Source: Bryoerythrophyllum caledonicum
Lineage: Eukaryota > Streptophyta > Bryopsida > Pottiales > Pottiaceae
Direction of reading: 5' to 3'
NCBI GenBank assembly: GCA_963971425.1
Contig: OZ020523.1
Span: 14,442,867 to 14,506,866, forward strand
DNA: 64,000 nt
The notes beneath the pieces were generated by a model, which was given only the letters and a program-made list of their open reading frames with translations, was not told where the DNA came from and made no database searches. Of the stretch, positions 59,288 to 64,000 are shown piece by piece. The position numbers and the translations under genes were made by a program. Within the stretch, counting starts at the first letter, position 1. Each line of letters starts with the position of its first letter.

Positions 59288-59737
59288 GAAGAAGAAGAAG
59301 AAGAAGAACTCTGGTCCCGAAGGGCCGGCTTGAATAAAGTGTTTGTTTGTTCCACCACTAAGTTCATGTTCATCGGAGAAAAAAACATATCCATATTGCA
59401 TTCACTGATCTAGAGTTCATCTCCTTCTTTTTTAGATGCAAAGTGAAAGTCAACCAATTGTAAGGTCTATTGGCACTCAATGTTAAAATAGTGTTAGCAA
59501 GATGAACTTTGGTATAGCTTTAAACTAGATTCATTTGCTAACACCCCTTCTAACACCAAGTGCAAATAGATCCTACGATTGGTTGTCATCTCTTTGCACC
59601 AAAAAAGGAGATGAACCTTAGACTAGTGAATGTACTATGTATGGGTATGTTTGGTCTGGTGAACATAAGTTTAGTGGTGGAATGAATAGACACTTTATTC
59701 ACTCCGGCCCCTTAAGAACCGGAGTTCTTCTTCTTCT
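59288..59737. repeat. Long foldback (hairpin) element, arms about 210 bp
   Basis: The left arm 59288-59500 and the right arm 59536-59737 are inverted copies. Matching words include GAAGAAGAAGAACTC, GGGCCGG, GAATAAAGTGT, TTCCACCACTAA, AACATA, GGTTCATCTCCTT, CAACCAAT and GTGTTAGCAA. The loop is about 35 bases. This could be a foldback MITE and, if transcribed, a source of small RNAs. Confidence 0.8.
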
Positions 59738-59749
59738 ATACTACACTAC

Positions 59750-60304
59750 GGGCCACTTCACACCAAATGCCCGAGTCCAGAGTCCGTCGGTTTCCTCCAA
59801 TGAGATTGCTTGAATGGCCAAAGTCCGGCCTGTCGGCCTTCACACCAAAGGCCAAAGTCCAAAGGCCGTCGTCTTCCAATGTGCCTACAGGACAATACTT
59901 TTGGAGAGTTTTGGCGCCAAGGCGACAGACCCCCGAGCAAAACTCAGGTCGCCATTTTTAGTAGACCCAAACTTCCTTCAAGAGTCCGTCGATTATTTCA
60001 AAAAATAATCAAAATGTGACAAGATTTGGACTCTGAGATGAAAGAGGCCAAACTTTTTGGCTGATTCTTTCGGCTAATTTTTTTTGCTTATTTTTTGGCT
60101 GATTTTTTTTTACTAAATTTTTTTGGCATAATGATATGGGATTTGGACTTTGGACTTGGGCTTTGGGGCTTCACACCACAACCGCCCAAAGGCTTCAATA
60201 TATATATTTGATGTTTTTTTAATCCAAAAGTTTGGACTCTCGCCATAGTTTGGGCAGAAATTTTGACGGGCGGACTCTTGACTCGGCCCACTGTGAAGCG
60301 GCCC
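59750..60304. mobile_element. Harbinger-like MITE candidate (555 bp)
   Basis: The left end GGGCCACTTCACACC and the right end CACTGTGAAGCGGCCC form inverted repeats. Flanking triplets are TAC and TAA, close to but not an exact duplication. The interior repeats CCAAAGTCC and GGCCTTCACACCAAA. The ends are similar in style to the MITE at 45561-46038. Confidence 0.55.
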
Positions 60305-60790
60305 TAAACATCATTTTTAGTGTAGTGCCCAAGGAGATGGCAATTAGTTCCCACCTATCGGGCGAAAAACTGGTGCCACGTCAAGCGAATTGCTTGCACG
60401 CAAAAATAGACCAACTGCTTTCACTTTTGAAGCTTCAACCGAGGAGGATTCAACCAGTCTCTTCATTGGCCAACGAACCGATGAACCCACTGATCTCACA
60501 CTTACACATACAGCTCCGCGACAATCTTTTTATATAAAAACCTGGCCGACTCGACACGCCGATCTCGTGAGCGTCTAGACTGGTTCGTCGTCATGATCTA
60601 GACTGGATGCGATTCGTCACTGCAGGCGCGGATCATGTGATCGCACACAACAACAGCAGCCGCACATGCTCGCAGATGAGAGAGAAAACAGTCGCGCATC
60701 ACAGGAAACGTTTCTAGTCCGAGAGCGGATCAGTCTGCGATCCGAGAAGCGTTTCGAGGTCACTCCTCGTTTTCGGGGTGTGTGGATAGA
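60305..60790 (+). other. Promoter and 5' leader region of the ROD1/PDCT-like gene
   Basis: No exon other than the probable leader is supported. A TATA-like TTTTATATAAA at 60528-60538 lies about 255 bp before the start codon and is a reasonable promoter element. Confidence 0.45.
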
Positions 60791-61864
60791 ATGTGTGAGG
60801 GGGCGACGAGGAGGGGGAGTTCCAAGCACGGGAGGATTGAGGGGAAGGAGGCGATGAGGAGAGGAGGAGGAGGAGGAGGAGGAGGGAAGCAGCAGTTTGG
60901 GTTGGGGTCGCCGGCGTTTCTCACGTGGCGGCCGGCGAAGGCGTGGCGGGTGGTGCGCGCGCACCCGCTGCTGGTGCTGCTGGCCGTCAGCTTCGTGGTG
61001 GTTATCCCCATCGAGTACACGGTGAAGATGGTGGCGCCGGGGCAGGAGCCCTTCGACGCCGGGTTCGTGCTCACGGAGCGTCTCTACCAGTTCCTCAAGC
61101 TGCGCCCCACCCTCAACCACATCCTCGCCGCCGCCAACACGGTATGTACAAGTGTTTTCCTCGATAGTTGGAGAGGGAATTAGGGTTTAAGCTAGTTTTT
61201 CTCTTCTCGAAATGCTCGAGGAATAAGCTTTTTGTCGCAGAAGAGATGAGTTCTCGAAGCTCCAGAAGTTGAATGTTGGGCGCAATTGGTAGGGTTTTCA
61301 ACTCCTGCCATTGGGCGTTGTTCTTGAACGCTTCCCTTGGGTTTTTGCAGGCGCTGGTGGTGTTCCAGATCGCGTACATCGCGTGGGTGTGGGCCGTGGA
61401 AGGCCGCTTCCGCCCCACGCTCGCCTCGTTCTTCATGTACGGCAGCCGCGGCCTCTTGGGCTACTCCACGCAACTCCCAGTCCCCCAGGTAATCTCACGG
61501 CGAGGATTCTTACAATCTCTCGGAGACGGTTCACGTGAATTGACTGGGTTCGGGTTTGGTTTGGCAGGATTTCTTGGGATCCAAGGTTGATTTTCCCGTG
61601 GGCGACGCGTCGTTCTTCCTCTTCTTCTCGGGGCACGTGGGCGCGTCGCTCATCACGTCGCTGGACCTGAGGCGCGTGCACAAGGTGCGCGGCGCGGCCC
61701 TGATCGACGCCATGAATGTGCTGCAGACTGTGCGCTTGCTGGCCACGAGAGGCCACTACACCATCGACCTCGCGGCCGGCGCTGTTGCGGGCTGGGCGTG
61801 TTATCATCTCGCGGAGCTGTACGAGGAGAAGATGAAGCCCGCACTCATGGACGCACACTCGTGA
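60791..61864 (+). CDS. ROD1: Phosphatidylcholine:diacylglycerol cholinephosphotransferase-like (ROD1/PDCT)
   Basis: Three exons (60791-61141, 61351-61488, 61568-61864) join in phase 0 to 261 residues. After a Gly-rich start comes AFLTWRPAKAWRVVRAHPLL with a membrane segment LLVLLAVSFVVVIPIEYTV. Then come YQFLKLRPTLNHILAAANT and ALVVFQIAYIAWVWAVEGRF. The last exon holds the lipid phosphate phosphatase/sphingomyelin synthase-type active site: FFLFFSGHVGASLITSLD and LLATRGHYTIDLAAG, giving the His, His and Asp needed for phosphocholine head-group exchange. ROD1 works in the ER membrane, swapping the head group between phosphatidylcholine and diacylglycerol and so moving polyunsaturated acyl chains toward storage oil. 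The exon borders, conserved motifs and usual length (about 260-300) indicate an intact gene. The poly-Gly run comes from a GGA repeat at 60860-60890. Start chosen at the first in-frame ATG. Confidence 0.9.
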
Positions 61865-62407
61865 GAAAAAAAACACTTCCTCACCTCCTCACAAATCTAG
61901 AAATCGTAAATTCTACCTTCACAGAAAAACCATGATCTCTCCTCTTCAGCCTGATCAGTTTTCTTTTCATGATGGGATGCACCACACAGATTCATTTAAC
62001 TCTTCCATCAAGAGGTCTTTAGCGATGGCCATCTCCTTCTACCTTGTTAGAATCCATGATCTCTCCACTTCTGTCTGAGGAGGTGCTTTTTTCCACGATG
62101 GGGAAGTCTAGGTTTTAGGGTCAACTAAACCCTAAACCCTAAAGCCCTAAACCTAGGTTGACTTTCCCCACAGACGAGCCCTGGAACATTCTAGGATAGG
62201 TTTCTCTTGCTCTATCTTCCTGGCCATCTCCTTTCTAGGATTTATGGTCTTTCCATCACGAAGTGGGAAGGTTTCAGCTAGAAATGGAACTCTTTCATCA
62301 AGGTCTGTAACATTGATTGATGTTTTTTTTTTATACAAGTTTACAAGGCGATGGTGGAACTCTTTCATCAAGGTCTGATTGATGCTTCTTTTCCACAAGT
62401 TAACCCT
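61865..62407. other. 3' region of the ROD1-like gene with a telomere-like inverted repeat
   Basis: At 62108-62160 CTAGGTTTTAGGG...AAACCCTAAACCCTAAAG...CCCTAAACCTAG forms an inverted repeat containing telomere-type words. CGATGGTGGAACTCTTTCATC near 62350 echoes sequence near 62280. No exon is supported. Confidence 0.45.
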
Positions 62408-63744
62408 TTAACCCCTGAAAGCCCAAGGCATTTTCCCTCATGAAACATTCCAAAACTGCCATCCTCAATAAGTGGCAACGAAATCTAACACTAAAGTCTA
62501 ACTGTAGACCTTTAACCGTACGATCTTAAAATAGGCATGTATATGAACTTACAGTTTAGATTTGGTTGCAATCCGTTGTATTGATGTGAAGATTATAGCG
62601 TTTGAAGTGCAAAGAAAAGTATTTTTCCCCCCTTGCCTGGCAAGGTCAGCCTACTTTGACTAGGCATATCTTCTAGTTTTTACATTGAATTGTGATCAAA
62701 TCTTTTACCAATATGACTTATATGTTGTTAGCTATTTGTGTGCAAAGTTTGAGGTCAATTTGAGGGGTAATAGATGTGGAAATATATACTTTAGTGAAAG
62801 GGGGTACAAAATGATAACAATTACTACATAAGTGATATTAAATTGTTTGTTTCATACAAGTTGTTGCATATGAGAATCCTAGTGGTGGAAACTGTCAATT
62901 TATTTGTTTTCACTAATTTTAGAAAAAGAAACGACTACAAAAAGTAAAGTCCATAATTTTCATGAATGTATGGAATAAATAAAGCATTATGGGTAAGGGC
63001 AGTGCTTGAAATTGAGGACACTTCACAAAATAAAGGGCCACGTCATTCATCTACTCCACTTGAAGTGAGGGTCTTCATGGGTTAGACTTGAATACAAGAA
63101 GAATCTTCAAAGCATTCAATAAAAATGAAATAAACAAATCTTCTTTATTTGACCTACACGGGCCCGCGGTGCTATAAAGGCGGTCGGTAGAATTGTTTTA
63201 TATTTTTTTTTAAATGATTATAAAAAATTTACAAAGAAAGGAAAAAGAATTGGCCACCCGCCGTCGACAGCCCCCGCAGCTGGAGAGAAAAAAAAATTAA
63301 ATTTAAAAAAAATCTCGGTGGGCCCGCTTTTGGTGCGGGATGCTGACGGACCGGCTGACGGCTAGTTGTTTGCTGTTGTTTAAAATTATTTTAATATTTT
63401 TTTTTAATAAATTTCAAAGCTTTTTCCCCTTGGACTTTGTACATAGAAGTCTGGACTCCTTTCCTCGCCCTTTCTGTCCCAAAATTCAGCCCCATTTTTC
63501 ATTGCATTGGTTGACATGGCTGCCCCTATAGTCTAGACTCCCCATTTTGATTTTTGACCTTTGAAGGCTAATAACTTTTGAATCAAAAGTCCAAAATCAT
63601 TTTTGAAAAGTTTTCCGTATAGATCTCATCAAGGACAATGCAGTGTAAAATTTTCATAAGAATCAGAGTATTTTTTCCACTCAAAGGTACATGCCCATAA
63701 TCCAAATCATACGCCCCACGTACACTTGGGCTCTTAGGGGTTAA
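62408..63744. mobile_element. TTAA-family element, long copy (about 1.34 kb)
   Basis: TTAA/CCCCTGAAAGCCCAAGGC on the left and GGGCTCTTAGGGG/TTAA on the right. The two ends match the ends of the 41641-42572 copy. The middle (about 62780-63540) differs and includes a GC-rich block, so it may hold an insertion. Confidence 0.6.
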
Positions 63745-63857
63745 GGACCAGGCTCGGAGCGACCATGAGTGGAACGTACTTGTTTCCTTGATGACGGACC
63801 GTAGCATCTACAACCCTTGTAGATTCCGCCCATGGTCACTCTAGGCCTCGTCCTTAA
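63741..63857. mobile_element. Second TTAA-flanked MITE family (109 bp)
   Basis: TTAA/GGACCAGGCTCGGAGCG...CCATGAGTGG on the left and CCGCCCATGGTCACTC...GGCCTCGTCC/TTAA on the right form an inverted repeat of about 28 bp with mismatches. It shares its left TTAA with the preceding element. Confidence 0.65.
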
Positions 63858-64000
63858 AGGGTTAATGAGGCGATTGTTGCAGAAGAGCATTACTTTTGGT
63901 ATGTTGTAGCGTTTGTTGAGAGAGTTTTATTTGGTTTATGGTTTAGAGTGTAGGGTTTTACCTTGTGAATGGCTGCTTGATATGATTTTGGTTCCAATAT
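63858..64000. other. Window end, nothing recognised
   Basis: AT-rich sequence with no supported exon or element. Confidence 0.3.

Noticed and set aside
61113-61876. Minus-strand frames opposite the ROD1-like exons
   Set aside because: Shadows of the plus-strand exons, which have canonical borders, kept phase and the family's active-site motifs.
1-64000. tRNA, rRNA genes and CRISPR arrays
   Set aside because: I saw no cloverleaf with the conserved boxes, no rRNA sequence and no regularly spaced direct repeats with unique spacers. The tandem arrays present have no spacers.

Overview
The window is nuclear DNA of a land plant. The evidence is a DUF1635 gene, a BAHD acyltransferase with the usual family intron, a ROD1/PDCT-type phospholipid enzyme, a DnaJ of the plant cytosolic type, DA1-like sequence, and an organellar ribosomal protein L1 gene with a telo-box upstream. 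Introns are short (about 80-300 bp), exons are GC-rich and the intergenic DNA is AT-rich. This fits an early-diverging land plant such as a bryophyte or lycophyte, but I cannot name the species. A 200-N assembly gap lies at 14306-14505.

Layout. 1-2904: 3' part of a HECT-type ubiquitin ligase-like gene (+), with short-period repeats in its introns. 3627-6144: three unrelated gene fragments (von Willebrand A exon, DA1-like peptidase, DnaJ), all on the minus strand and disabled or incomplete, probably carried together by a transposon. 7045-7190: a further array of the repeat seen in the HECT introns. 8644-10093: decayed DDE transposase. 10560-14250: CCGGG-rich transposon-like DNA with a 395-residue unknown protein. 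14506-15311: BAHD acyltransferase cut by the gap. 17102-19766: complete 10-exon ribosomal protein L1 gene. 24513-25388: membrane-anchored glycosyltransferase-like protein. 34606-39773: young, whole-looking Ty1/copia element. 51202-53029: two-exon DUF1635 gene. 60791-61864: three-exon ROD1/PDCT-like gene.

Much of the remaining DNA, especially 22-33 kb and 40-50 kb, is made of copies of one non-autonomous DNA transposon family, about 0.2-1.3 kb long. Its ends read CCCCTAAAGGACCA...CCTTTAGGGG and are flanked by TTAA, as in piggyBac elements. Copies lie in both orientations, some are chimeric, and several are inserted in one another at TTAA sites. A PIF/Harbinger-like MITE with a TAA duplication is inserted in one copy. 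A long foldback element, a second Harbinger-like element and a second TTAA-flanked MITE lie near the right end. No transposase for the TTAA family is present.

The intact host genes (L1, glycosyltransferase-like, DUF1635, ROD1/PDCT) have no evident common pathway. They are isolated single genes separated by 5-26 kb of transposon-rich DNA.
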